From NCBI RefSeq assembly GCF_001643775.1, contig NZ_CP011402.1, positions 124,001 through 188,000 on the forward strand: 64,000 bases of DNA, given 5' to 3'. Numbering within the stretch: the stretch's first letter is position 1; every line of letters starts with the position of its first letter. The notes under the pieces were generated by a model, which was given only the letters and a program-made list of their open reading frames with translations, had not been told where the DNA came from and did no database searches. The DNA comes from Denitrobacterium detoxificans (GTDB taxonomy: Bacteria > Actinomycetota > Coriobacteriia > Coriobacteriales > Eggerthellaceae). The translations under genes and the position numbers were made by a program. Below, piece after piece: positions 35,309 to 45,945 of this stretch.

Positions 35309-36484
35309 ATGTTCGAGCTGGAAGCATGGATCGCAATCGACGCGGTTTCCGCAGCTGTGCTCGTTATTCTGTTCGCTGCCACTCACGATGGCTCTGTTCT
35401 GCGCAGCCGTCAGCGCCGCTTCTTCCGTCGTGCCCTGTGCATGATGGCTGGCCTGGTGCTGGTCGATGTGCTTGCTCACCTGCTGCAGGGCGTGCCCAGC
35501 GTTTCCTTCCCCCTGGCGTTTCTCCAGCAGGCGCTCGTTCCCGTCTGCCTGTTCCTGGGCGTTGCATATGCCGCCTCTTGCATCGAAGTTCATCGTGCAA
35601 TGCCCACGTGGTGGTACGTCGCGAACGGCGTCGTTTGCGCGGCCGATATCATCTTTCTGTCCGTGATGGCAACCGCTGGCGTGCTGCCCGGCCCGTTCGG
35701 CTCCCTGGTTCCGTCAGACGGATGGATCTGGTGGGCGCAGGCGGCGTTCCTCTGCATCTACCTTGTCGTCGATGCGATCTTCTTCTTGGTGCGTCAGGTA
35801 CGCATCGGAACGACGACGGCCTACTCGCTCTTGCTTGCGATGGCCATCACCATCGCGGGCATTGGGCTTCAGCTTATCGTCTCCAACACTCTGATTCTTC
35901 CTGCCGCGCTCGCCGTCGCGGCGCTTTCGCGTTACGCGGTCGTGCAAGCCGAAGGCACGAGCGTCGATTTCCTCACGGGCATCTGGAATCGCCGCGCGCT
36001 TGATCGCAAGCTCGATCAGCTCGTGCGTTCGCATCGCACGTTCGGAGGTCTGCTCATCGACATCGATGAGTTCAAGAACATCAACGATCGCTTCGGCCAC
36101 GTAACGGGCGACGCCGTTCTGGTCGAATTCTCCAAGCTGCTCGTCGACTGCTTCCGCGTCGACGATACCGTCGCTCGCTACGGCGGCGACGAATTCTTCG
36201 TCATTGTGGAAGTAAATGACGAAGCAATTCTCTCTCTTATCACCAAGCGCGTGCGCGAGACGCTCATTCGTTTCAACGGCGAAAGCGCTCTGCCGTGCGA
36301 GGTTCAGGTTTCCATCGGCAGCGCACTCTACGTGCCGGGCGATGGCATCGATGATCTTCGAGATAAGGCGAAGCGTGCGAGCTCCGCTTTGGAATACGTA
36401 AATCGGTTGGACGCGGCTATGTATGCCGAGAAGGCGCAGAAGCGCATTCTGCGTGGGAACGTCCAATCGTACGTTTCGGCTTAG
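35309..36484 (+). CDS. Membrane diguanylate cyclase (GGDEF domain)
   Basis: 391-residue protein with about six to seven N-terminal membrane helices (residues 1-215) and a C-terminal GGDEF domain that makes cyclic di-GMP. The catalytic motif GGDEF is intact at residues 292-296, and the inhibitory-site motif Arg283-x2-Asp286 stands five residues before it, so the enzyme should be active and feedback inhibited. The substrate region DVDEFK-like appears as IDIDEFKNIND. AGGGGGTG before ATG 35309 sets the start. It lies between a LytTR two-component system and a giant adhesin, 66 bases before the latter. No phosphodiesterase or PilZ protein is in the window. Confidence 0.9.
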   Translation: MFELEAWIAIDAVSAAVLVILFAATHDGSVLRSRQRRFFRRALCMMAGLVLVDVLAHLLQGVPSVSFPLAFLQQALVPVCLFLGVAYAASCIEVHRAMPTWWYVANGVVCAADIIFLSVMATAGVLPGPFGSLVPSDGWIWWAQAAFLCIYLVVDAIFFLVRQVRIGTTTAYSLLLAMAITIAGIGLQLIVSNTLILPAALAVAALSRYAVVQAEGTSVDFLTGIWNRRALDRKLDQLVRSHRTFGGLLIDIDEFKNINDRFGHVTGDAVLVEFSKLLVDCFRVDDTVARYGGDEFFVIVEVNDEAILSLITKRVRETLIRFNGESALPCEVQVSIGSALYVPGDGIDDLRDKAKRASSALEYVNRLDAAMYAEKAQKRILRGNVQSYVSA

Positions 36485-36550
36485 GCCGTTAGTCGGGAGT
36501 GAACGCAGGCGTCCGGATGACGCGTTGCGACGAGAAGGTAGGTGTCGAAA

Positions 36551-39500
36551 ATGAAACGGGATATGAAGCAGTCAAACACGGAAAGCGTTGGCGACAAGCC
36601 AACATCTTCCAAGGCTCGTATGCGCAAGCGCTTCGACAAGGTCGTTGCCGTCATGTGCACCATTGCCATGGTGTTTGCCATGGTGCCGAATGTGGCACTG
36701 GGCAATGACGACGCACTGTTCGAGGCCATGCAGCAGGGCGAGTCTGAAAGCGTAGCCGCCGCAAGCGGCGACGCCCAGACGAATGACGCGACTGCCGTCG
36801 TTCAAGCTGCCAGCGAAGAGGCAGATGCGCAGCAGGCTACTAATACTAGTAAGGAAGCAGATACGGCGCAGGCCGAATCCGCTACTACTAATACTAAGGC
36901 CGAGTCGGGCGCAACCGAGCAGAAGGCAACTGAGTATCCCGCCGTCACGTTCGATACCGAACATGCCAATGGCGTTGCCGTGAACGTTTCCGCTCCCAAG
37001 GGCGCGCTGCCCGAGGGAGCCAAGCTTGTCGTTACGGGTGTTTCTGCGGCAAGCGTTTTGGGCACCGTGAACGATGTCGTAGAGGGCAACGTAACCACTG
37101 GCAACATTGCCGCCGTGGATATCTCCTTTACCTACGAGGATCCCGCTACGGGCAAGACGAGTGAAATCGAGCCCAAGCTTCCCGTCACCGTGAAGCTCGC
37201 TTCCGATGGCATTCGCGAAGCGCAAGCCGATGCCGATGCAAACGTTGACATCGTCCACATTCCCGACGCTGGCTCCGCCGAAGTTATCCCGTCTTCGACG
37301 ACCGCCTCCGATCAGGTTCAGATTTCCTCCCAGGACTTCTCGGTTTATGCAATCGTCACCACCGTCACGCCGCGCCTGACCGTTACCTTCCAGAACGGCG
37401 CGAGCGAGAATCCCGCAATGACCATAAAGGCGAATGACACCGCCGAGGAAGTCGAGAGCATTATCTACGATCCCGGCGTAGAGGGCCTTGCCTCCAACGA
37501 GATTTTCCGCGGTTGGACGACCGATCCGAATTACACCGCCGACACCGAACTGCTTACCATCGCGGAAGTGCGCGAAGCTGCCATGAATGCCGTTGCTTCG
37601 CTTACGGGCGATAGCAGCGTTACCTACTATCCGGCGATCTTCAAGCAGTACAAGATCGACTACGTTGACGAGAGCGGCGTTTCCCAGGGTGCGGAAACCG
37701 TCGAGGTTCCCAGCAACCTGCAGTCGGGCGAAGGCACCTATACGGTGAACATGGGCTACACGCCCACCGACCCCGAGCGTAACTTCGAGGGTTGGCTGGT
37801 TTCCGAGGGCAAGTCGAACATCGCGGGTTACGAAGAGGGCCACGTATACAAGAACGGCGACACCATTACCGTTACCGGCGATGTGAAGTTCTCCGTTTCC
37901 GAGCCCCTGGGCCATTGGCTCGTGTTCGACGAGAATGGCAAGGGCGGCACGTATAACGCTCCCGAGTTCGTGAAGGCTGGAGAAGTCACCACGAAGCCGT
38001 GCGACGACAGCGTAATGGTCCGCTTTGGCTATACGTTCGGTGGTTGGTTCACCGATCAGGCTTGCACGGCTGGCCATGAGTTCGCGTTCGGCAGCGAACT
38101 GGCCGAGGGAATGACCATCTATGCCAAGTGGATTCCCAATGCTACTGCTAACTACACGGTCATCATCTGGAAGCAGAACCTGAACGCCGATGGCTACGAC
38201 TTCGAAGAGGCCATCACGCTTTCCGGCCGCGTAGGTTCTACCGTGAACACCGTTTCGAAGCAGGGCAATGGCGATAACGCCTACGCGCGCATCAACGGCA
38301 CCAACAAGCAGTACACGGGCTTCCATTTGGATAGCTTCGACCAGAACGTAACCATCACCACCGAGGGCAACGCCGTGGTGAATGTGTACTACGACCGCAC
38401 CCAGTACACGCTTACGTTCCGTAAGCCCGGTGGCTGGTTCTCCCACAGCACGACGTATAAGACCATCACGGCGCTGTATGGTCAGTACATCGGGGACAAC
38501 TTCCCCATTACCGATAACGGTGCCGACGCCGAATGGCGCTGGGATCCCCAGGATAGCGAGACCTTCGATCAGGTGCTCGTGTACATCGACGTCATGCCTG
38601 CCGAGAATGTCACGTTCGATCGCAGTACGTCCAACGCTAGCACCAAGTACATGGAGTTCTACGTTGAGGCTCTTCCCGGGCAGGCGGCAGACCGCACCTG
38701 GAACGGCAAGAGCTTCGTGAAGTATGGCAATACCATCCCGGCCAAGTATGGTTTCTTCACCGAGGCCGAAGACTTCGTCGAGCTTACGGGCTATGAGAAG
38801 TATGGTTCCGATCCCGCGTTTGTGAACGGAAGGGCCGACGTGGACGGTGGAGCCACCATTCGCTTCTACTACACGCGTAATTCCTACACTATTAACTACA
38901 TGGACGGCGTCTACGTAGATGGCAATGGCAATGCGCTGGACGAGATGAACCGCGGGCAGCTGGGCGAGAACGACGGCATTAGCTTTGGCGCGGACCTCAG
39001 CTCGTACAACGCGGGCGGCGCGAACTACTTCGCTCCCGAGTGTACGGGGTATGCATTCGAGGGATGGTACATGGATCCCGAATGCACCCAGGCTTACAAC
39101 TTCACGACCATGCCCGAGGGTGGCGTTACGGTGTATGCCAAGTGGCGCCAGGTTCAGTATCGTGTGTTCCTGCATCCCAATGCCGGCACGCAGCAGAGCG
39201 ATCCGAGCCTCGATTGGGGTTCCACGAGCCAGTCGATGAACTTCCGCGTTGGGTACGAGGGAACCGTTTCCCTTCCCAATACGGCCCTGCGTGATGGCTA
39301 CGAGTTCGTGGGTTGGTATTCCGACGCCGCTTGCACGAAGGTGTTCAACGAGAACACCAAGCTCACCGATGCCATCGCCACCGACTACAACAAGCTGACC
39401 GACTTTACGGACGTCATGGACCAGTGGGGCAATGGCGCAACCTACAATTCCGATATCACGGGCTTCAACGGCTCTGATCGTTTCTGGATCACCAAGCGCG

Positions 39501-42500
39501 TAGATGTATACGCCAAGTGGCGTGCCGTTCTGGTTGGTGCCGATGGAATCAACGTCCTGTACGACGCCAATACCGCCGAGGGCGGCAAGCAGGGCTCCCA
39601 GCCCACCGATACTAGCTTCTATACGGAGGCTGCATACGTAACCGCTGCTTCGGCTGCACAGCCGGCCGATCCTACGGCAAAGCGCTTCAAGTGCTGGGTC
39701 GTGCAGACGTGGGATGAGGCATCCCAGTCGTACGTTGATACCGACAAAATGGTTCTGCCGGGCGAGTCCTTCGAAATCCATCAGGCAGATGCTCGCGTTG
39801 TCGAGCGTTCTGGCAGCACGCCCGAAGATCCGAAGTACACCTACACGGTGCAGCTGAAGGCCGTCTACGAAGACGTTGAGGAAAAGACCCCCACGCACAT
39901 CGATTGGTACAGCAACTATGGCACCGAAAATGAAGGCAAGGGCATCCTCTACCACAGCGATAGCGACCTGAGCATCAACGAGGCCGTAAACATCCAGAGC
40001 GCGCCTACGCGCGAGGGCTACACCTTCATGGGTTGGACGAAGACCCGGGGTGGCACGGAAGCTGACTTCCTGGCATGGGATGGCGAGCAGTACACCACCA
40101 CCGTTGATGGCGAGACGTACGTAGTGACGCAGGTTGCCGCTGACGAGAAGCAGCCGTACGAGGATCTGTATGCGGTATGGCAGCCCAGCCTGAACGTTCA
40201 GATCACGGGCAACACCAGCACGGTTACCTACAACGGTTCCGAGCAGTCGGTTACGGGCTACACCGTTACTTATATGTATGCGGGCGGCGAAGCCACTTCC
40301 ACCGCTCCCGAAGGCGTGACCGTAACGCTGAAGCCGGGCAAGGAAGCCGTTGCCAAGGGCACCGACGCTTCCGAGCAGAAGTACATGATGGGCCTCACGC
40401 TCGACGACTTCGAGATTACCGCACCGGGTTACAACTACGATCCCACGAATGCGTTTAACACCTACACCGACGGCTGGCTGAAGATCGACAAGCAGACGCT
40501 GGACGTTACCGCTATTACCTACAGTGGCGCGTATGACGGCCAGGCTCATGAGGGCGGCGTTTCCTCCACCCTGCCCGAGGGCACCACGCTTCAGTACACC
40601 ACCGACAATGGCGAAACCTGGAGCAGCGAGGCTCCCAGCATTACCAATGTTGGCTCCATCACGTACGCCGTGAAGGCCACGAACCCGAACTACCAGGATG
40701 GTATCGCCCTGGGTACGCTGACCGTTACCAAGAAGGCGGTTACCGTTACCGCTCAGAACAAGGAGTTCACCTACAACGGCACGGCTCAGAGCTGGAGCGG
40801 ATACGACGTGACCGGCCTGGTCGGCGATGATGCCATCAACGCCACGGTTGCCGGCTCCATCACCTTCCCGAGCCAGAGCCCCGTGGCCAACGTGGTCACC
40901 TCCTACGAGTTCACCTCTGGCAACGCCGGCAACTACGCCGTCACAACCGCCAACGGCGAGCTCACGATGAAGGCTGCCTCGCAGGCGATCACCATCACGG
41001 CCGCCAACGGCTCCAAGACCTACGACGGCACCGCGCTCACCGCTAGCGGCGTCACCGTCACCGAGGGCGAACTGCTTCCGGGCGACACCCTGGTGGCCAC
41101 CGCCGAGGGCTCGGCCACCAACGTGGCCGACACCGCCGCCGGCAACAACCCCGTGGCAGCCGGCTACAAGGTCATGCACGGCACCGAGGACGTGACCGCC
41201 AGTTACGTGATCACCCCGGTCGCCGGTACGCTGACCATTAATCCCAAGGCCGTGACCATCACCGCCCAGAGCAAGGCCTTCGCCTACACGGGCCAGGCCC
41301 AGAGCTGGCCCGAGTACGACGTGGCCGGCCTGGTCGGCGATGACGCCATCAGCGTCACCGTCACCGGATCGATCACCTTCCCGAGCGAGAGCCCCGTGGC
41401 CAACGAGGTCGCCTCCTACGAGTTCACTTCCGGCACGGCGGGCAACTACAGCGTGACCACCGCCAACGGCGAGCTCACGATGGCCAACGCCTCCCAGGCG
41501 ATCACCATTACGGCCGCCAGCGACTCCAAGACCTACGACGGCGCCGCACTCACCGCTAGCGACGTCTCGATCACCGAGGGCAGCCTGCTCCCGGGCGACG
41601 AGCTCGTGGCCGAGGCCACCGGCTCCGCCACGAACGTGGCTGACACGGTAGCTGGTAACAACCCCATCTCCGAGGGCTACTTGATCATGCACGGCGACGA
41701 GGACGTGACCGCCAGCTACGTGGTCACCACCCAGGCCGGAACGCTCACCATTAATCCCAAGGCGGTCACCATCACGGCCGCCAGCGAGGAATTCACCTAC
41801 GACGGCACGGCGCACTCCAACGCGGGCTTCGAGGTCGAGGGCCTGGTCGGCGATGACGCCATCAGCGCCACGGTGACCGGCTCCATCACCTTCCCGAGCC
41901 AGAGCCCCGTGGCCAACAAGGTGGAGGGATACAGCTTCACCACCGGCACCGCCGGCAACTACAGCGTGTCCACCGCCAACGGCGAGCTCACGATGGCGAA
42001 CGCCTCGCAGGAGATCACCATCGCGGCGGCCTCCGATTCCAAGACCTATGACGGCACGGCCCTGACCGCCGCGGGCGTTACGGTCTCCGAGGGCGCGCTC
42101 TTCGAGGGCGACGAGCTCGTGGCCGAGGCCACCGGCTCCGCCACCAACGTGGCCGACTCCACCGAGGGCAACAACCCGGTCGCGGCTGGCTACAAGGTCA
42201 TGCACGGCACCGAGGACGTGACCGCCAGCTACAGCATCACCGCCGAAGCCGGCACGCTCACCATCGAGCCCGCAGCCGTGACCATCACGGCCCAGAGCAA
42301 GGCCTTCGCCTACACGGGCCAGGCCCAGAGCTGGCCCGAGTACGACGTGGCGGGCCTGGTCGGCGATGACGCCATCAGCGCCACCGTCACCGGATCGATC
42401 ACCTTCCCGAGCGAGAGCCCCGTGGCCAACGTGGTCACCGGCTTCGAGTTCGCCACCGGCACGGCCGGCAACTACAACGTGTCCACCGTGGACGGCGAGC

Positions 42501-45500
42501 TCACGATGAGCAACGCCTCGCAGGCGATCACCATCACGGCGGCCTCCGATTCCAAGACGTATGACGGCACGGCCCTGACCGCCGCGGGCGTCACCGTCAC
42601 CGAGGGCGGCCTGCTCCCGGGCGACGAGCTCGTGGCCGAGGCCACCGGCTCCGCCACCGACGTGGCCGACACCGCCGCCGGCAACAACCCGGTCGCGGCC
42701 GGCTACAAGGTCATGCACGGCACCGAGGACGTGACCGCCAACTACGCGATCACCCCGGTCGCCGGCACGCTGACGATCAACCCGAAGGCCGTCACCGTCA
42801 CGGCTGCCAGCGAGGAATTCACCTACGACGGCACGGCGCACTCCAACGACGGCTTCCAGGTCGAGGGCCTGGTCGGCAGCGACGCCATCAGCGCCACGGT
42901 GACTGGCTCCATCACCTTCCCGAGCCAGAGCCCCGTCACGAACGTGGTCACCGGCTTCGAGTTCACCGCGGGCGACCCCGACAACTACAGCGTGACCACC
43001 GCCAACGGCGAGCTCACGATGAGCAACGCCTCGCAGGCGATCACCATCACGGCCGCCAGCGACTCCAAGACCTACGACGGCACCGCGCTCACCGCTAGCG
43101 GCGTCACCGTCACCGAGGGCACGCTCTTCGCGGGCGACACCCTGGTCGCCGAGGCCAATGGCTCCGCCACCAACGTGGCCGACACCGCCGCCGGCAACAA
43201 CCCCGTGGCCGCCGGCTACAAGGTCATGCACGGCACCGAGGACGTGACCGCCAGCTACAGCATCACCGCCGAAGCCGGCACGCTGACCATCGAGCCCAAG
43301 GCCGTGACCATCACGGCCCAGGACAAGGCGTTCACGTACAACGGAACGCCCCAGAGCTGGGGTGGCTACGACGTGGCCGGCCTGGTCGGCAGCGACGCCA
43401 TCAGCGCCACCGTCACCGGGTCGATCACCTTCCCGAGCGAGAGCCCCGTGGCCAACGTGGTCACCGGCTTCGAGTTCACCGCGGGCGACCCCGACAACTA
43501 CAGCGTGACCACCGCCAACGGCGAGCTCACGATGAGCAACGCCTCGCAGGCGATCACCATCACGGCCGCCAGCGACTCCAAGACGTATGACGGCACGGCC
43601 CTGACCGCCGCGGGCGTCACCGTCACCGAGGGCACGCTCTTCGAGGGCGACGAGCTCGTGGCAACCGCTGAGGGCTCCGCCACCAACGTGGCCGACACCG
43701 CCGCCGGCAACAACCCGGTCGCGGCTGGCTATGCGGTTATGCACGACGGCATGGACGTGACCGCGAGCTACGCGATTACCGCCCAGGCCGGCACGCTGAC
43801 CATCGAGCCGAAGGCTGCAACGATTACCGTTGCCGACGCTTCTAAGGTTTACGGTGAAGCCGATCCTACCTTCACGGGCGTCGTTGATGGCCTAGTCAAC
43901 GACAATGATTTGGGCGAGGTTGCCTATCTCCGCACCAACCACGCAGAAGACGTTGATGTCTACGAAGAGGTTCTCGACGCAACCTATACTGCAAACGAGA
44001 ACTACAGCGTAACCGTTGACAAGGGCGATTTCGAAATCACGCCTGCTCAGATTCCGGGCGAAAAGCCGGATCCCGATAATCCGGATAATCGCTTCAGCGT
44101 GTTTGGTCCGTCCGACGCCATTTACAACGGCTTGCCTCAGTATTCGCAGGTGATCATCTTCGATCGCGCGACTCAGGAATATCTGGTCGAGGGCACTGAC
44201 TACACGCTGAGCTATAGCGACGACGTTACCAACGTTGGCCAGAAGACCGTTGCAGTTAATTGCCAGGGCAAGTATTCGGGCACGATGAACCTTTCGTATC
44301 AGGTCATTCCCGCCAAGATCACCATCAAGGCCGACGGCAAGACGAAGGTCTACGACAACGATGCCGCGACCGACCCCGAGCTGACCGCGACGGTGTCTGG
44401 CGTTCCCGCAAACGGCGTTGCCCCGGTCTACCAGCTGACCCGCGAATCCGGCCAGGACGTTGACGACTACGCCATCAGCGTTGCCGCTAGCGCGGATGAC
44501 AACCCGAACTACACGGTGGCAACCGAGGGCGCCACGTTCCAGATCACGCCTGCGGCCATCACCATCAAGGCCGACGGCAAGACGAAGGTCTACGACAACG
44601 ATGCCGCGACCGACCCCGAGCTGACCGCGACGGTAACGGGCGTTCCCGCAAACGGCGTTGCCCCGGTCTACCAGCTGACCCGCGAAGCCGGCCAGGACGT
44701 TGACGACTACGCGATCAGCGTTGCCGCTAGCGCGGATGACAACCCGAACTACACGGTGGCAACCGAGGGCGCCACGTTCCAGATCACGCCTGCGGCCATC
44801 ACCATCAAGGCCGACGACAAGACGAAGGTCTACGACAACGATGCCGCGACCGACCCCGAGCTGACCGCCACGGTAACGGGCGTTCCCGCAAACGGCGTTG
44901 CCCCGGTCTACCAGCTGACCCGCGAAGCCGGCCAGGAAGTCAACGACTACGCAATCTCGGTCCTGTTCGTGGCAGATGACAACCCGAACTACCAGATTGC
45001 CACGGAAGGCGGAACCTTCTCCATCACGCCGGCTGTCTTCCCCGATGTGAAGCCCGATCCGGATGACCCGAACGCACGCTTCACGGTAACCGGTCCCGAT
45101 GACGCTGTGTACAACGGCCTGGCGCAGGCCATGCCCGTGACCATCGTCGACACGACGACGGGCGCAACGCTCGTTGAGGGTACCGATTACACGCTGGAGT
45201 ACAGCGAAGACGTCACGAACGTTGGCACGAAGGAAGTCCGCGTGATTGGCATGGGCGACTACGCTGGTGAGATGCACGCCACCTACGCCATCACTCCCGC
45301 GGCGCTCAACGTCACCACCGGCACCGCCACGAAGGTCTTCGACGGCACGGCTCTTACGGCTCCCGTTACCTACGAAGGTCTGGCTGTGGCCGACGAGGGC
45401 AAGGTGACCATCGCCGCTACCGGTTCTCAGACGGCCGTTGGTTCTTCCCAGAACACCTACAAGATCGACTGGGGCGAGGTGAGCTCCGATAACTACGTGC

Positions 45501-45940
45501 TCACCGACTCGCTTGGCACGCTCACGGTGACCGCGGCTGTCGTTCCCGGTGGCGTAACGCCTGCGGGCTTCACTCCGGTTCCCGCGCCTGGCGCTCCCGC
45601 GGCGATCACGCCTGCCGCTGCTGGTCCTGCGGCCACGATCATCCCCGATGATGCCACTCCGCTGGCTGGTCCCGAAGAGTCCATCCTGGACGATGAGACC
45701 CCGCTGGCCGCCGATGACGCCTTCGCGGCCGACTCCGAGCAGCCCACCTGCTGGGTCCACTGGGCAATGGCCTTCGGCATCCTGGCTTCCGCCGTTATCT
45801 ACGCCGTGGCTATCGCACGTCGTCGTTCGTTCACCAACGGACTTGGCGCTGATGCCGACAGCATCCGCGGCCTCGAGCCCGAAAGCAAGCAACCGATGCA
45901 GGATGGCGCCAAGAACGCTCCTGCCTACAAGGAGGTGTAA
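36551..45940 (+). CDS. Giant repeat surface protein with InlB-type and MBG/YDG-type repeats
   Basis: 3129-residue predicted adhesin. Order: basic N-terminus and hydrophobic signal or anchor (about residues 31-50); Ala/Thr/Glu-rich linker (about 55-140); five or more Listeria-Bacteroides (InlB B) type repeats, recognised by Gly-Trp cores such as GGWFTDQAC and EGWYMDPEC (about 410-1160); an MBG-like region (about 1215-1394); six 171-residue YDG/MBG units (1395-2420); three 80-residue MBG_2-type units (2591-2830); a Pro/Ala-rich stalk; Cys3067 and one membrane helix (about 3068-3090); and a polar tail of about 40 residues. No LPXTG motif is present. ATG at 36551 follows AAGGTAGGT; a GTG three codons earlier is possible. 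Likely role: adhesion to mucin or host glycoprotein (inferred from domain types). Confidence 0.85.
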   Translation: MKRDMKQSNTESVGDKPTSSKARMRKRFDKVVAVMCTIAMVFAMVPNVALGNDDALFEAMQQGESESVAAASGDAQTNDATAVVQAASEEADAQQATNTSKEADTAQAESATTNTKAESGATEQKATEYPAVTFDTEHANGVAVNVSAPKGALPEGAKLVVTGVSAASVLGTVNDVVEGNVTTGNIAAVDISFTYEDPATGKTSEIEPKLPVTVKLASDGIREAQADADANVDIVHIPDAGSAEVIPSSTTASDQVQISSQDFSVYAIVTTVTPRLTVTFQNGASENPAMTIKANDTAEEVESIIYDPGVEGLASNEIFRGWTTDPNYTADTELLTIAEVREAAMNAVASLTGDSSVTYYPAIFKQYKIDYVDESGVSQGAETVEVPSNLQSGEGTYTVNMGYTPTDPERNFEGWLVSEGKSNIAGYEEGHVYKNGDTITVTGDVKFSVSEPLGHWLVFDENGKGGTYNAPEFVKAGEVTTKPCDDSVMVRFGYTFGGWFTDQACTAGHEFAFGSELAEGMTIYAKWIPNATANYTVIIWKQNLNADGYDFEEAITLSGRVGSTVNTVSKQGNGDNAYARINGTNKQYTGFHLDSFDQNVTITTEGNAVVNVYYDRTQYTLTFRKPGGWFSHSTTYKTITALYGQYIGDNFPITDNGADAEWRWDPQDSETFDQVLVYIDVMPAENVTFDRSTSNASTKYMEFYVEALPGQAADRTWNGKSFVKYGNTIPAKYGFFTEAEDFVELTGYEKYGSDPAFVNGRADVDGGATIRFYYTRNSYTINYMDGVYVDGNGNALDEMNRGQLGENDGISFGADLSSYNAGGANYFAPECTGYAFEGWYMDPECTQAYNFTTMPEGGVTVYAKWRQVQYRVFLHPNAGTQQSDPSLDWGSTSQSMNFRVGYEGTVSLPNTALRDGYEFVGWYSDAACTKVFNENTKLTDAIATDYNKLTDFTDVMDQWGNGATYNSDITGFNGSDRFWITKRVDVYAKWRAVLVGADGINVLYDANTAEGGKQGSQPTDTSFYTEAAYVTAASAAQPADPTAKRFKCWVVQTWDEASQSYVDTDKMVLPGESFEIHQADARVVERSGSTPEDPKYTYTVQLKAVYEDVEEKTPTHIDWYSNYGTENEGKGILYHSDSDLSINEAVNIQSAPTREGYTFMGWTKTRGGTEADFLAWDGEQYTTTVDGETYVVTQVAADEKQPYEDLYAVWQPSLNVQITGNTSTVTYNGSEQSVTGYTVTYMYAGGEATSTAPEGVTVTLKPGKEAVAKGTDASEQKYMMGLTLDDFEITAPGYNYDPTNAFNTYTDGWLKIDKQTLDVTAITYSGAYDGQAHEGGVSSTLPEGTTLQYTTDNGETWSSEAPSITNVGSITYAVKATNPNYQDGIALGTLTVTKKAVTVTAQNKEFTYNGTAQSWSGYDVTGLVGDDAINATVAGSITFPSQSPVANVVTSYEFTSGNAGNYAVTTANGELTMKAASQAITITAANGSKTYDGTALTASGVTVTEGELLPGDTLVATAEGSATNVADTAAGNNPVAAGYKVMHGTEDVTASYVITPVAGTLTINPKAVTITAQSKAFAYTGQAQSWPEYDVAGLVGDDAISVTVTGSITFPSESPVANEVASYEFTSGTAGNYSVTTANGELTMANASQAITITAASDSKTYDGAALTASDVSITEGSLLPGDELVAEATGSATNVADTVAGNNPISEGYLIMHGDEDVTASYVVTTQAGTLTINPKAVTITAASEEFTYDGTAHSNAGFEVEGLVGDDAISATVTGSITFPSQSPVANKVEGYSFTTGTAGNYSVSTANGELTMANASQEITIAAASDSKTYDGTALTAAGVTVSEGALFEGDELVAEATGSATNVADSTEGNNPVAAGYKVMHGTEDVTASYSITAEAGTLTIEPAAVTITAQSKAFAYTGQAQSWPEYDVAGLVGDDAISATVTGSITFPSESPVANVVTGFEFATGTAGNYNVSTVDGELTMSNASQAITITAASDSKTYDGTALTAAGVTVTEGGLLPGDELVAEATGSATDVADTAAGNNPVAAGYKVMHGTEDVTANYAITPVAGTLTINPKAVTVTAASEEFTYDGTAHSNDGFQVEGLVGSDAISATVTGSITFPSQSPVTNVVTGFEFTAGDPDNYSVTTANGELTMSNASQAITITAASDSKTYDGTALTASGVTVTEGTLFAGDTLVAEANGSATNVADTAAGNNPVAAGYKVMHGTEDVTASYSITAEAGTLTIEPKAVTITAQDKAFTYNGTPQSWGGYDVAGLVGSDAISATVTGSITFPSESPVANVVTGFEFTAGDPDNYSVTTANGELTMSNASQAITITAASDSKTYDGTALTAAGVTVTEGTLFEGDELVATAEGSATNVADTAAGNNPVAAGYAVMHDGMDVTASYAITAQAGTLTIEPKAATITVADASKVYGEADPTFTGVVDGLVNDNDLGEVAYLRTNHAEDVDVYEEVLDATYTANENYSVTVDKGDFEITPAQIPGEKPDPDNPDNRFSVFGPSDAIYNGLPQYSQVIIFDRATQEYLVEGTDYTLSYSDDVTNVGQKTVAVNCQGKYSGTMNLSYQVIPAKITIKADGKTKVYDNDAATDPELTATVSGVPANGVAPVYQLTRESGQDVDDYAISVAASADDNPNYTVATEGATFQITPAAITIKADGKTKVYDNDAATDPELTATVTGVPANGVAPVYQLTREAGQDVDDYAISVAASADDNPNYTVATEGATFQITPAAITIKADDKTKVYDNDAATDPELTATVTGVPANGVAPVYQLTREAGQEVNDYAISVLFVADDNPNYQIATEGGTFSITPAVFPDVKPDPDDPNARFTVTGPDDAVYNGLAQAMPVTIVDTTTGATLVEGTDYTLEYSEDVTNVGTKEVRVIGMGDYAGEMHATYAITPAALNVTTGTATKVFDGTALTAPVTYEGLAVADEGKVTIAATGSQTAVGSSQNTYKIDWGEVSSDNYVLTDSLGTLTVTAAVVPGGVTPAGFTPVPAPGAPAAITPAAAGPAATIIPDDATPLAGPEESILDDETPLAADDAFAADSEQPTCWVHWAMAFGILASAVIYAVAIARRRSFTNGLGADADSIRGLEPESKQPMQDGAKNAPAYKEV
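40733..43810 (+). repeat. Six tandem 513-bp repeats inside the adhesin gene
   Basis: Six in-frame units of exactly 513 bp start at 40733, 41246, 41759, 42272, 42785 and 43298. Each encodes 171 residues in two sub-domains, the second centred on SKTYDGTALTA. Units alternate between a type with QSW and DVAGL segments (1, 2, 4, 6) and one with TAHSN and VEGL segments (3, 5). The DNA is near identical between some units and markedly richer in G/C at third positions than the flanking gene. Confidence 0.95.
44321..45040 (+). repeat. Three tandem 240-bp repeats inside the adhesin gene
   Basis: Units start at 44321, 44561 and 44801. Each encodes 80 residues beginning ITIKAD and containing KVYDNDAATDPELTATV, an MBG_2-like module. 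Units 1 and 2 are almost identical at DNA level; the last third of unit 3 diverges. Confidence 0.93.
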
Positions 45941-45945
45941 CCGTC

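Noticed and set aside
36572-43744. Antisense open frame of 2390 codons opposite the adhesin
   Set aside because: It mirrors the repeat coding sequence and arises from G/C third-position bias; the plus-strand frame has a signal peptide, known domains and a binding site.
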